Assembly (NCBI GenBank): GCA_020746875.1
Contig: JAGTJL010000015.1
Span: forward strand, 1,860,001 to 1,924,000
Source: Rhexocercosporidium sp. MPI-PUGE-AT-0058
Taxonomy: Eukaryota; Ascomycota; Leotiomycetes; Helotiales
DNA: 64,000 nucleotides
Reading direction: 5' to 3'
Of the stretch, positions 11,010 through 21,640 are shown piece by piece. Numbering within the stretch: the first letter of the stretch is position 1; each line of letters starts with the position of its first letter. Below the pieces are notes generated by a model. It was not told the DNA's origin. It saw only the letters and a program-made list of their open reading frames with translations, and did no database searches. Made by a program: the position numbers and the translations under genes.

Positions 11010-12912
11010 ATGAACGTCCAATTTCAATTTATAGGTGTCGAGGAAAAGGGCAGCGCTGCCCAGAAGCGTCTCATCAGATCTCACGCTGCTATCCAACATA
11101 ACTTGCGTCGCAAAGAACAGCAGCGCCAAAAGGCTCTCCAATCTCTTCCATCTCTAAATAGCCTATGTACATGTGATTTCAGTCCAGGCTCTTTGCCATG
11201 GGCAGAGTCGTGGACGTCTAACCCTGATACACCCCGCTCTAAGAAGATCAGCAAGGTCGAGGAGAAGAAGCATCGTCTTGCAGATAGCTACAAGATATGT
11301 GTGAGGTGTAAGAAGCTGCAATTCAACGAGCTGTCACGACCAAGTCAAGTGGCGGTCATGCGAATGCTGTCACCACACATCGCGGCCTTCTGTCAAGCCG
11401 AATTCGACCCATTTGGCATCCTGCCCGAGTCTCCGTGGCACCTGAATCCTGGAGAGAGGAGTGAGTTGAACGAAGTAAAGTACTTCAGTGAGTGGTCCTA
11501 GCACTTCGAGTTTTATTGGCGTCGATGTTTATCCGTTACAGTCGTCACGTTCTACGCACCTGGCAGCATTAGAAAGTTCACCATCCCTGAAGCCGTAGCA
11601 GATCCTGGCCTGTACATGGCGATGGTCTTCTGTGGTTATGCCTACCTTTACGGAAGAAGGGGCTTGCCAATGAGCAACACTGCAGTGGCGATCAAATTGG
11701 AGGCAATACGCCACATCAATAAGAAGTTGCAAGATCCGCAAGAAGCATCTGCAGCTTCAACGATCGCATCGATTGCCTATCTAGCCACCGCCGTTCGAGT
11801 GAGTGCATATGACCAATTTCCAAAACAAGATAAGTCTAATAGCTTCCAGAACTTTGGTGGAGACACAGCCGCAAAAGAGGTAGCAGCCCACGAAGCTGGA
11901 GTAGACGAGCTGGTCAAACTACGAGATGGTAAATTGGCCAGTCTCAACCAGACGCCTTTCGAGATGGCGTTATACGGCATACTAATCATGTAAGATTTTT
12001 ATTTGAGAGTCGCTGCCCATCTTGCAGTCACTGTCGTTTGATCGCTTTCTGATCTCTTCGGTTGCTTTTAGGCACCACGTCGTCTATGCCGGTCTTTCAG
12101 CAATTCAAGTGAGCCCGACCTTCGATCTGAAATTGCCTGACTCGCCGTCCCCTCCACTCAGTAACTCGGAGTACCTGCCCGAGTCACCATTCTATAGACC
12201 AAGATCATCATTCTTCAGCTTGCAAGAATCAAAACGTTGTAGCAGAGCAACTCTAGAAATCTTGTATGACATGGAGAACATATTCACGAGGTTACTTGAA
12301 AGATCATGGAATGGTATCCTGACTGAGGAACTATATCAAGCCCAGCTCCTTGACACTTACTTTCGTATCTCTAAACTTGAGTCCACATCCAAATCTTCCG
12401 ACTCAGCACCATCTTCACGTGTAGATTACTACTACGACGCCTGTCGGATCTGTGCTCTCATAACATTGGACGCCATGCTCAACTCGCGGGCTTTAGGGCA
12501 CGCTCCACCATCTCTGGTCGGGCAACTGATCGAGACGCTCAAGCAGACAGACATTGGCAATGCGTGGGGTGACATGCTAGGCGTGCTATATTGGATCACG
12601 ATTACGGGAACTGCAGCATGTCCTGATAATCCGGGGCACCAGTTTATGGATTCCACATTCGGCAAGGCACAGTTCGATCTGTGTTATACGACGAAAAGGC
12701 TGGAGGCAAGGATTAAGCCGGCTCAGAGATTTGCTGCCATTCATTTGGCAATCGTGGAGGGGCGGGAGATTCAGGATAGGGCAAAGGTCCTACCGTATTT
12801 TCAGGCCCTTGATTCTGGGGGGTTCACTGCAGGCTATGACGATCAAATTTCTTTATCCCTCTTGTGTTATTTGAATTGCTGCTTTTTGAATTTATCTAGC
12901 TTCTTAACTTAG
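11010..12912 (+). CDS. Fungal transcription-factor-like protein (no zinc cluster)
   Basis: Four exons: 11010-11487, 11542-11798, 11850-11989 and 12072-12912 (introns 54, 51 and 82 bp), coding for 571 residues. The N-terminus has the usual pattern of this large ascomycete family: a short FQFIGV start, then an RSHA motif followed by a basic Arg/Lys/Gln-rich stretch, and no Zn2Cys6 cluster. The C-terminal two thirds are the helical fungal-specific regulatory region, with HHVVYAGLSAIQ opening the last exon. The second intron is stop-free and in frame (GTGAGT...CTAAT...CCAG), so retention would insert 17 residues. Regulatory targets cannot be inferred. The zinc cluster is absent from the upstream sequence too, so this is probably a real member of the zinc-less subgroup and not a truncated model. 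Confidence 0.75.
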
Positions 12913-13608
12913 TGTCTCACTCAGCGATGATCTACCTAGAACCCTAGCCACAGGCTCTCATGATTCTGGATTTCTATATAAGGAGCCACGAAAATGAGGA
13001 CGAACCTCTTCAGATAACCAAGATGCGGGGAATGCAGGGCATTAGTATATCCACCGGGAAAAGAGGTTGGCGTGAACGGACGCGGCCCTGCACTTCGGCC
13101 AATCGTATCGAGCATTTACAGATACCAAAACCAGACTAGCTTGCACAAACTGACGACGACTACATGAAGTCAAGCGACGAGATGTGGTATCATTGGTAAG
13201 GCCTCAATCCATCACCGTCTTTGGCCAGTCTAAATTGGCCAAATGCTGTCAACTTGTACTCAACCTTGTCAAAGCGATTCAGAACGTGACTAGCATAAGT
13301 CACCACACATGAAAACTTTTTCTGAATACACTGCTGCGCATTTTACAGACTTCTATGCCAATACTGAGAACAGCGCGACCAAAATACTTGAGCCGCTCAT
13401 CATCTATCAAAGCGGAGAGATGCATAAATCTGGTTCGAGTGGATATTTAGTGTTTTCTCTGGTGCTTGCTGGCCTTTTGTGGTCATAATTGAACCACTCA
13501 AGCACTAAGGACCACGTTGCTGAAACAATCCTTCGTAAAGTAACCTTTTGATCCGACTGTTTCTTTCAAACTTTCGTTCGTTATGGTAAGAAAGAGAGGG
13601 CGCGAAGA
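12913..13608. other. Intergenic, no gene seen
   Basis: Convergent intergenic region between the transcription-factor-like gene and the HET pseudogene; no coding frame, repeat or RNA gene was recognised. Confidence 0.5.
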
Positions 13609-15514
13609 TCAATACAGATCTATATCAAGAACAGGAAGCCCCATTTCTGCAGCTTCTCCATCCATTAATCCTTGAAAATACGCCTCAGCAATCAAACGAT
13701 GATGGCCATGCTCATCCGCCCTCAAAATGAATGGTACGTCAGCTCCTGCAATGATAGCCACGATATCACCTTCTATCATCCTCTCAAGTCCCATTCCAAG
13801 CCATCCTTGCTTGGTCACAAACGGCCGCCTTCCCACATTGACAGTCCTCGAGGTCAGAGTGAAGAGATCCAAAATTACATCTTTTTTCAAGGTATCCCAG
13901 AATTCCACTGGCGGGTTCCGAGAGTAGGTATCTCGCCACAATATAAATACTTTCTGAGCGCTGCTCAAGAACTCTTCTCGAGCCCTGCAGATATTCCACA
14001 ACCCCCTGCTATCGACTCGTTCCCGATCTAGCGTCAGCAAACGGAAGACGGCATCACCGAGATTATGATATGGCAGTTCACTGCTCCCCGTTGTTCGAGC
14101 AGCATTGTATAGTTCATCCCAGAGCTGTAAGAGGTCGTCATTTATTGACTTGTAAATTATTCCCGAGCCGAATATATGCTCTACGCTGTCGAGCAAGATC
14201 ACTGAAATGGAGAGGCTTAGACCATCACCAGAGGCTGTGATGACTTGAGAGTTCTGCTTGATTCCCCGGCATGCCATATAGGGCCGTAAGTCCAAACTTG
14301 GTCGAGGTGTATCTAGACTGAAGAAGTTGTCTGAGATTCCGAGACTGGTGCTCCAAGGCCCATGTTGTAAATTGTGACCGATTTCCGAACTCCAGTCCGG
14401 AACCCAGGACGGCAACGATTTATTGGAACCTTTAGCCAGTGTAAGGATCTCCAAAGTCCCCGAAGAGATGATAGCAGTTGCTGTTTCAATGAGTACTGCA
14501 TGATGAGATTTCGAATAATCCGGTTTTAGGTCAAGTTCTGCCGCGTCGCAAGATATTCCAAAAAGAGAGAATACAAAATCTCTTGGTTCGGTAGCTTTCA
14601 TAACCATCTCGCTCGATGATTCTGTCGTATACCACTGTCTGAGCCGTTCCATTAATCCCGGCGTAGTTTGATGGCCAGTTCGTACGCATGGTAATTCATT
14701 AATAATTGAACTCCGCAATCCAAAATCTTGAGTAGCTGCTGCTCGGTGCTCATAATCGCTCCTGGACGCAAAGGCTTTGGTAGAGCAGGTATCTTGCACC
14801 GAGAAGAAAGCATGAAGCGCGATGTAAATCTCGAATTATTCAATACTTCGATAACCGCAGTAGAACTTGACATCACTGGCTACCGCAATCTCCTGGACTA
14901 CCCAGGCCACAATGGCCGCAGCAAGAAAGCCACCATATCAGACAACGGGAAAGTTGCTTCTTCCATTGTACTGGAATCGATTTTCAAGTCCAAAGTCTGT
15001 CCATGATCCTGTCTGTTCGAGTTCCAGCTCCATTGCACGGACATACACTTATTGCATGCTTGCGATTGCCAGGTCGCTCCCGTCAGCCTCAACACCGAGC
15101 ATACCATGACTAATGAAGCATTCTCGTACACACTTTTCATCTGCTGAACTTGATGCGTTTCTCGATATCGTCAGATTGATTGATACATAATGCATCTGCC
15201 CAGACAATGAATGGCCCAGAGATGTCCTCGTGTATATCGCGGAGATGGAACAATGCCTGGTACAAATTCTCTTGAAGGGTCACGGGGATCTCTGAGCCGT
15301 TGACGCACACATGGATTTGTTTAACAGCAATTTTTGTTCCCCAGCTGTAAGACAGTGCCTTGTATGTGTCCTTTGCGTCTTGGAGACTGATGCGCTTGAT
15401 GGTACAGAATATGTCGTCTGGCCTGTCGGGAAAAAAGGTTTCTGGAAGGATGTGCAGAAGCCTGATCTCGTTCCTGGATGGGTCCAAAGGCTCGTAAATG
15501 CTTCTGGTATCCAT
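13609..15514 (-). pseudogene. Heterokaryon-incompatibility (HET) domain gene, disrupted
   Basis: The N-terminal part (15514 down to about 15150) is a good HET domain: IRLLHILPE, the YKALSYSWG motif and the WADALCINQ motif. After that the conserved protein continues only by changing frame. The QVQQM-type segment lies in a shifted frame (break near 15155). The following WLG.EADGSD segment needs another shift near 15100, where TGG appears to have lost a G. In that frame there are stops at 15049-15051 and 14938-14940 before the AWVVQEIA motif, and a third at 14836-14838. The last 396 residues (14799-13609) are open and carry the ATEPRDFVFSLFGI-type segment and the typical RRPFVTKQGWLGMG end. HET proteins trigger cell death after fusion of unlike hyphae. 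As it stands no full-length product can be made; only the C-terminal half is open. No intron placement rescued the middle. Confidence 0.8.
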
Positions 15515-16086
15515 CTTAGGGACTTAGAAACTGGTCGATAGCAAGGCGTTGCTGAGATCGGTGACACGGTCAATCATGGAGGTCGCTTTCAACAAGGAGT
15601 GAGGACGAAGTCCATTAAATTGATGGGTGGGCTTCCCCGTCGTGTAGGCGGAACATTCATCTTCCAATCAACAGGCTTTGGCGCCCACATCACGATCATT
15701 ACCACCACTACTTCCGGGTGGAAAGATCCAAGAACCTTAATCATTCTCCTATATTCGTCATTATTGCTTCTGTCGAGTGCGATTTCCGCCCCTGAATTTG
15801 GGAATATCTGGCTCGCTGATACACAACCTTGAGTCCCTAGAGCCCTGGCAGTTTACCACTAAGTGGCCCTGAAATGACTTGAACATCACCCGTGAGCTTT
15901 GTTTTCCGAACACTGGTGGGATCGTTTCTATTCTGGCAAAAAGGTTGAAATGGGTGCAAAGAGGTTCATGATCTTCACCTAACTCGATGCTGAACGACTT
16001 CCTAACCAACATGCTTTAGCACAGCAATTCTCTTCCCAAAAAGAACCCCCCCCACCCCCGGGGGCCCTAATATTGACTGTCGCTCC
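15515..16086. other. Intergenic, no gene seen
   Basis: Short frames on both strands (for example 15761-16012 minus) show no family features. A C-rich run lies at about 16047-16065. Confidence 0.45.
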
Positions 16087-17169
16087 CTACTTCTCACAAC
16101 CAACCCCAAAATCCTTACAAACCTCTCTCCCCACCGCCTTCACATTCTCCACAACCCAAAGCCTCGAATTCGAAAAGACAAAAACCTTGCCCGGGGCAAA
16201 GGCGAAATTATTACTCGTCTCCCCTATAAAGATCTTCCCGAGCAAGATCCCCTCGGGATTCCAAACATGCACTCCATCTCCAGCCCCCGCCCACACATTG
16301 CCCTCAGTATCGCAGTGAATACCGTCCGGGAAGCCGACATCTGAGAATGCAAAAGTCCGTCTATTCGCGAGAGTTTTGTCGCATTGAATATCGAAAGCGT
16401 AGACGGTAGCTGGTCCCGTCCCGTTGAAAGCAAACTTCTGCGCTCCAGTGTCTGTCACGTATAACGTTTTCAGGTCCGGACTGAACTCTAGTCCATTAGG
16501 CTCCACGAACCCATCAGCAACAACCTGCACCACGCCCGTACTTGGCTCAAATCGATACACCTGCTTAGGTACCGCAGGCTGCACGCGGAAGTCTTGGAAG
16601 TACCCGTAATCGGCATCGGTGAACCACAGGTCTCCTGTCACAGGATGCTGACGTACGTCGTTGATGGATGAGAAGTTCCGGCCCATGAAACTTGTTAGGA
16701 GGACGGTTGAAGTGTTGCTGTTTACATCGACGGCGACTAGTTGAGAGTAGTGCTCGAAATCCCCTTCGTCGCAGTAGACTTGCTGGGGAGGCGTTTGGGT
16801 CTGGTCTGCTCCTGGGGGATAATATGAAGACCCGCCATTTGCTTCCCAGAGATCCGGAAATTGCGTACTGGTCATTGAGTAGTCGTCTAGAGATACGACA
16901 GTGATATTGATGTTGTCATCTAAGCTCTGGTAGTTCGACGTCACGTAAAGGGAGTTGTCTTTCTTGTTGTAGATTCCGGCTTCGTGGAATGCTTCCCATG
17001 GTAGATCAGCGATCTTTCGTGCTGTAGCATTCTCTCCCAACACCGTCTGGAACTCTGGAGAGTAACTCAGGAGGGAGATGGCAGGTGTAGTGATGTTTGT
17101 AGCCGAGAGTGAGCTGAAGTATGCTGCGTCTCTAGCGAGAGCCAGTAGATCGACACTGATGAATGACAT
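16087..17169 (-). CDS. SMP-30/gluconolactonase-like beta-propeller
   Basis: Single-exon gene of 360 residues in the SMP-30/gluconolactonase/LRE-like family, six-bladed propellers that hydrolyse lactones or phosphotriester-like substrates with one bound divalent metal. Candidate metal ligands in the usual order are Glu63 (FHEAGIY), Asn170 (SSINDVRQHP), Asn225 (EPNGLEFSPD) and Asp282 (FPDGIHCD). All blades seem present. There is no clear signal peptide, although many ascomycete relatives are secreted; the start at 17169 gives a moderately hydrophobic N-terminus, so a short upstream exon cannot be excluded. Substrate unknown. Confidence 0.82.
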   Translation of the reverse strand: MSFISVDLLALARDAAYFSSLSATNITTPAISLLSYSPEFQTVLGENATARKIADLPWEAFHEAGIYNKKDNSLYVTSNYQSLDDNINITVVSLDDYSMTSTQFPDLWEANGGSSYYPPGADQTQTPPQQVYCDEGDFEHYSQLVAVDVNSNTSTVLLTSFMGRNFSSINDVRQHPVTGDLWFTDADYGYFQDFRVQPAVPKQVYRFEPSTGVVQVVADGFVEPNGLEFSPDLKTLYVTDTGAQKFAFNGTGPATVYAFDIQCDKTLANRRTFAFSDVGFPDGIHCDTEGNVWAGAGDGVHVWNPEGILLGKIFIGETSNNFAFAPGKVFVFSNSRLWVVENVKAVGREVCKDFGVGCEK

Positions 17170-17862
17170 TGTGCGGGAATGGTGCGGAAGCTGCGAGACT
17201 AGGAGACGAATAGAACGATAAAAGCACGATTTAATGCCTAGACTCTCCTTTTATACTTGATTCCTCTATCCTGGTCGCACTGACGACATTGATGCTGCGG
17301 GCTTTGCGGGGTAAAGAGTACGCTATTTTGTCTCGTTGCGGGGCGGCAAATAAGACATGCCGTTTAAAGCACCAGGGGACGGCAGTGATCGTCGGGGAGG
17401 GGTCTGGGAGGATCTTGTAGAATTTCAAGTTACCAGGGGAACTCATCTGAATCTTTTGCCTGTTCCGTAGGTAGTGCTTTCGGTTGGTGTTCTACGGGTC
17501 AGAAGTTGTTTACTCCTTAGCGAGTAGAAGCTTGAAGGAAGCACTCTCCTTGCTATAATGCAAAGAACCACGGGCTATCACTTGTCTTCAAACACAATTG
17601 CGGCCGCTGTGTGTTTCTTTCGCGAATTCTGGTCGGATCGTATTCCTAAACAACGTTACATCCACTTTCCTCCAAAAGTGGGAGGCGGCCGCCATCTTAC
17701 ATACGATCTCCACAGTTTTTCGTACTTCAAAAGTACAACAACTTACCACTGTCAACCACGAGACCACTAAGTACCAGACCCTTGAGAGAATCCTATATCC
17801 CTGCCTCTTTCCATCAAATTCAAAGCTCGCAGATAGCCGTCACCTCCTGGTATTCCTTCGTC
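17170..17862. other. Divergent promoter region, no gene seen
   Basis: Region between the minus-strand lactonase-like gene and the plus-strand GH43-like gene. Short frames here lack family features. A TATA-like string (tttatact) lies near 17250 for the minus gene. Confidence 0.45.
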
Positions 17863-19059
17863 ATGAAAGTCCTTCACTTCATCCCATGCTTCATTCTCCC
17901 CATCCGTACCCTCGCAAACACAGAAATGAAAAATCCAACATGCACAACCGACAATAACTGTAACCTCAATGGCCTCTGCCACTACGGCTCTTGTATTTGC
18001 GACCCAGGCTGGAAATCCTCGGACTGCGGAGCTCTAGACCTCATTCCAGCTCCCCTGAAGAATGGCTACAAAAAAACCGGCATCGGAACATCTTCATGGG
18101 GATCCAGAATCATCCACCGCACACCCGACTCCAGAATTTTCGATCCCTTCCTCGCCGAATTCGCACATGACTGCGGCCTGGACTACTGGTCCCCGTACAG
18201 TCGGATCATCCACGCTACATCCTCAACAGGTCCTAGTGGACCGTACGAGTTCGCTGCTGAAGTCGTTGGGACGTTCGCGCATAACCCGACGGTTGTGTAT
18301 TCGCATGCTGACGGGAAGTATCTGATGTATTATATCGGCTGTCCGTATACTGTTCCCGAGACCTGCACGTCTCCGAACTTCACGTGTGGGCCGGGGAATA
18401 CCAATAATGGAGAAAGTGGCATTTCTGTGTCCTCGTCGTCGGATCTCAAGACGTGGACTTCCCATGGACAGATCCTGCTTGGAACCGATGATGACGCGTG
18501 GGATGCAGACGTCACGAACCCGAGTCCCTTTCCGCTGTATTCGCCCCAGTATCCAACTGGAGAGATAGCACTGGCATATCGAGGATGTCCGTATAACTGC
18601 TCCGGAGCAGAACTTGTCAATCTGGCGGTAGCAGGGAATTTCCTCGGTCCGTACCGGAAAGTGCAGAAGGATCCCATATTTGAGAACCCCAATGAAGATC
18701 CATTCCTCTGGCGAGATAAGAGAGGGAATTTCCACATGTTACTTCACTCCCTCGAGGAAGGAGGTGGGTTTGGTGACGGGCCAAAGGTTGGAAGGCATGC
18801 TTTCTCGAGGACGCTTGGGGGACCTTGGACGTTCAATAGTAGAACTCTAGCGTTTAATACGACTATTGAGTTTGGCGATGGCAGTTCGGTAGAATATTTT
18901 AGGAGAGAACGGCCGCAGTTGTTCTTCAGTGAAGATGGGAAGATGACACCGCTATATTTGACGACGGGTGTGCAGGAGAAGGGAGAGAAGGGAAGTTATA
19001 CTGTTGTTCAGCCGTTAAAAGGGGCTCCAAACTATGAGAAGCGCGTGTATGAGCAGTAG
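17863..19059 (+). CDS. Secreted EGF-like/GH43-like beta-propeller protein
   Basis: Single-exon gene of 398 residues from the Met at 17863; the frame is open for 27 more codons upstream, but this Met begins a good signal peptide (MKVLHFIPCF...). Next comes a compact six-Cys EGF-like module (CTTDNNC...CHYGSC.CDPGW...C, residues about 26-55), then a five-bladed-propeller region related to glycosyl hydrolase family 43. Candidate acidic positions are in the FDPFLAEFAHDCG segment, the WDADVTNPS segment and NEDPFLW. Families of this build are common in ascomycetes and usually uncharacterised; glycosidase activity is inferred only from the fold. Likely extracellular or cell-wall-associated. Confidence 0.75.
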   Translation: MKVLHFIPCFILPIRTLANTEMKNPTCTTDNNCNLNGLCHYGSCICDPGWKSSDCGALDLIPAPLKNGYKKTGIGTSSWGSRIIHRTPDSRIFDPFLAEFAHDCGLDYWSPYSRIIHATSSTGPSGPYEFAAEVVGTFAHNPTVVYSHADGKYLMYYIGCPYTVPETCTSPNFTCGPGNTNNGESGISVSSSSDLKTWTSHGQILLGTDDDAWDADVTNPSPFPLYSPQYPTGEIALAYRGCPYNCSGAELVNLAVAGNFLGPYRKVQKDPIFENPNEDPFLWRDKRGNFHMLLHSLEEGGGFGDGPKVGRHAFSRTLGGPWTFNSRTLAFNTTIEFGDGSSVEYFRRERPQLFFSEDGKMTPLYLTTGVQEKGEKGSYTVVQPLKGAPNYEKRVYEQ

Positions 19060-21640
19060 CTAGAACTCTGATATCTGTCACTCTTCTCCACAAGCTGCAA
19101 AAGTGATGTCGTCTAGACAAACATCTGCCACGTGATCCCGGGAGCAACCCAATTACCGCTGCTAGCGTCCGCAGCTCTATAAGAATTCGAAAGCGCGACT
19201 TGCCTGGTCATCTTAATCTCTGAGATATCTGACTGTACTTATTACGGCCATTCCATGGCAATTCTTCAATTCAGAGTACCGTCACGTGGAAGGAGGTTCA
19301 GCTGAAAATTCGATCGACGAAAGCACCTCTGCGTACATGACGTATTTCGTACGTCAAAAGAAAGAAGTAAAAAGTCACCGAAGCGATGTACTACCACACT
19401 CCTGTCGGTGTGTCGTAGGGATTAGGTTCTGACAGCAAAAGAAAGGCGGCACAGGCTGACAGGAGCCGAATGATGCCGGGGCGGCGCAGTGGTTTCTACT
19501 CTTCTCTATTAAATCTTTGCTGTTAGGAACTTCCATGACTTTATGGTCTGATCGAGCGATAATCGTCAGCTCGCCTATAGTGGGCTTCTTACGTCCTTCT
19601 AATCTTGAACTAGGATAAGCGAATTCGGATTTTGGACGGTTTTTAGTAGGAAAACGCTAGAAACACACTGGAAGTTTAGTTGCGTTAATTTTTGTCAATT
19701 TTAGCAAAGAATATAAAGACAAATACAATCAAAACTTAACGTACATGGACCAATTCGAGTACGATCCTTGGGCAAGGTCTAAGGTCTCGGGTAGCCGATG
19801 CAGCTCGTGTACTCAGTGTGGTGTCGCGTTTAATCTCATCTCAACTTCTCCTTTCCCAATGGGGTTCCCGTCGTAGCGGAAAGCTGCCAAGAACGCCATC
19901 ACTGGCTGGGCTGGGGGAGGGCGACGATGTGCCCAGTAGCTTCTGTAGCTGCATCTCGAGTGCCCGTCGCAACAATAATCGAGAAATGGGTCGTCCAGTT
20001 ACTTTGTCTGCATTTGTCTTCAACATGACCCGCCTATTGCGGACGGGACGGTGGGCTTGCAGCTGCAGTCAGTAAGTGAGTGCAGTAAGTAGGCTCCAGG
20101 ACAGCACGCTCCGGAAAGTAATTATCATACCTCTGCCAGAACGCTCAACGCCATAGGATGGATGTCTTGCAGGAAGGATACAGCACAGTACTCGCACAGC
20201 ACAGTGCAGTGCGGCGCGGCGCAGATGGCAGCACGCACCTTACCTGTATGAGACGATTCCGTGCATCCAGCCGTGACCGTTTGCTTCCCGCCCCGGCTCG
20301 GCGCAGAAGCAGAAGCAAAAGCCAAACGCACTCGGTGGCCCTGTCTGATCTCGAATAGACTAGGACGGACTAGAAGACGCGGGAAGATTGTTTTCGGGCT
20401 GTCTGTCACCCTTACTGTACATGGCATTCAATCTGATCTGGCAAGGCAGTGAGTGGCATGAAAGTTCAGGCCGCTGGGATTCAACAGTGGCTGAACCTGC
20501 TGAATATCCTCACCAGCCAATACGATGCCCGAATACTCATGAAGGAGTCCTGATGGCCACTTCTCCTGAAAAGCTCGTCCGAGTCCTCCCCTCCAGCTTG
20601 CGGCGCGGCTGAAATTCCCAAGACCCCACCAAGATCCCAGTTGACTGATGGTACGGGATCATCTGGTCGTCCGTATGGCCACAAGGTCTCTTTCTTCCCC
20701 CGCTAGTCAGCATCACACCCAATCCCCCATCCCTATCATATCCTCCCCTCCCCCCCCCCCCAGGCCCAGGTCCAAGACTCAGCCAGCAGTTAGCCGCCGG
20801 ACGACTCTTCCATCGCTGCAGAAGGACCGCATCCAGCCCCCCTCATTGGTCAATTCACGAGCTCTAGTGTGGCAGGCCGTACATTCTGCCCCTCTCTGCC
20901 GGCCCCAATCCGCTATTTGGGGAGAGTCGGGATGCTCAAAGTGGCTGGGCATGCACTGGAGGGATGTCGATATCTCCTCTCCCCCACTTCAGCTCCTCAT
21001 CCATCAGCCCTAACGACTTCGGACCTTCAACTTGGGAATGAAATGGCATGGTCTGGCGGGCGGCATGGCTTCAGGCCTACAGTATCAAAAGGGCCATGTA
21101 TGTGGATATGTCATCCCATGTGATTGTCAGCACTGGTCTTCTTCTATTTCACGTCAAGAGACTGTTCGTTTCTTCCATTCGTCGTTCTATCATTGCGTCG
21201 TTGCGTCTTTGCGATCTTCCCGTTCCTACTTGTCGGGTGCTCCTAAAATATCCCCTGCGGCTGGATTCGGATTTGTCCCGCACCACCACTACCACCCTGT
21301 TCTACTCTGCAGCCTTGACCTTCAGAAAGCAATTCGGTGTCCCATTCGCAGATCTCTTGGATCGGCCTGCGAGGCTGTGAAAAGTCGTCTCCAGGCTCCC
21401 TTTCGTTCTTTCTGTTATATATCTCGGAGTCTGCCCGCTGGAGAGTTATTGGGTCCTTCATCTAGTGTCCACAAAAAGAGCCGAGCTTACATCCGAATCG
21501 AAAACAAGCCACCAGGATAGAAATTTCTCCTCGGGAAAGATCTGGACGTAAGTTTCAAAACAAGAGCCCAATCGCACTATCTTCGATACTTACGATCGGT
21601 AGATATAAGACTAGAGTCTTCATCTGCGTGGGATGAAGCG
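19060..21640. other. Long intergenic/5' region, no gene seen
   Basis: About 2.6 kb with only short frames of biased composition, several overlapping between 20100 and 21520. It includes a C12-type run near 20750 and GC-rich CGGCGCGGCGC-like strings near 20210. The downstream half is probably promoter and long 5' leader of the oxidoreductase gene. Confidence 0.45.

Noticed and set aside
20100..21520. Several overlapping plus frames of 60-160 residues
   Set aside because: Biased composition, mutually overlapping and without domains; best explained as 5' region of the fusion gene.
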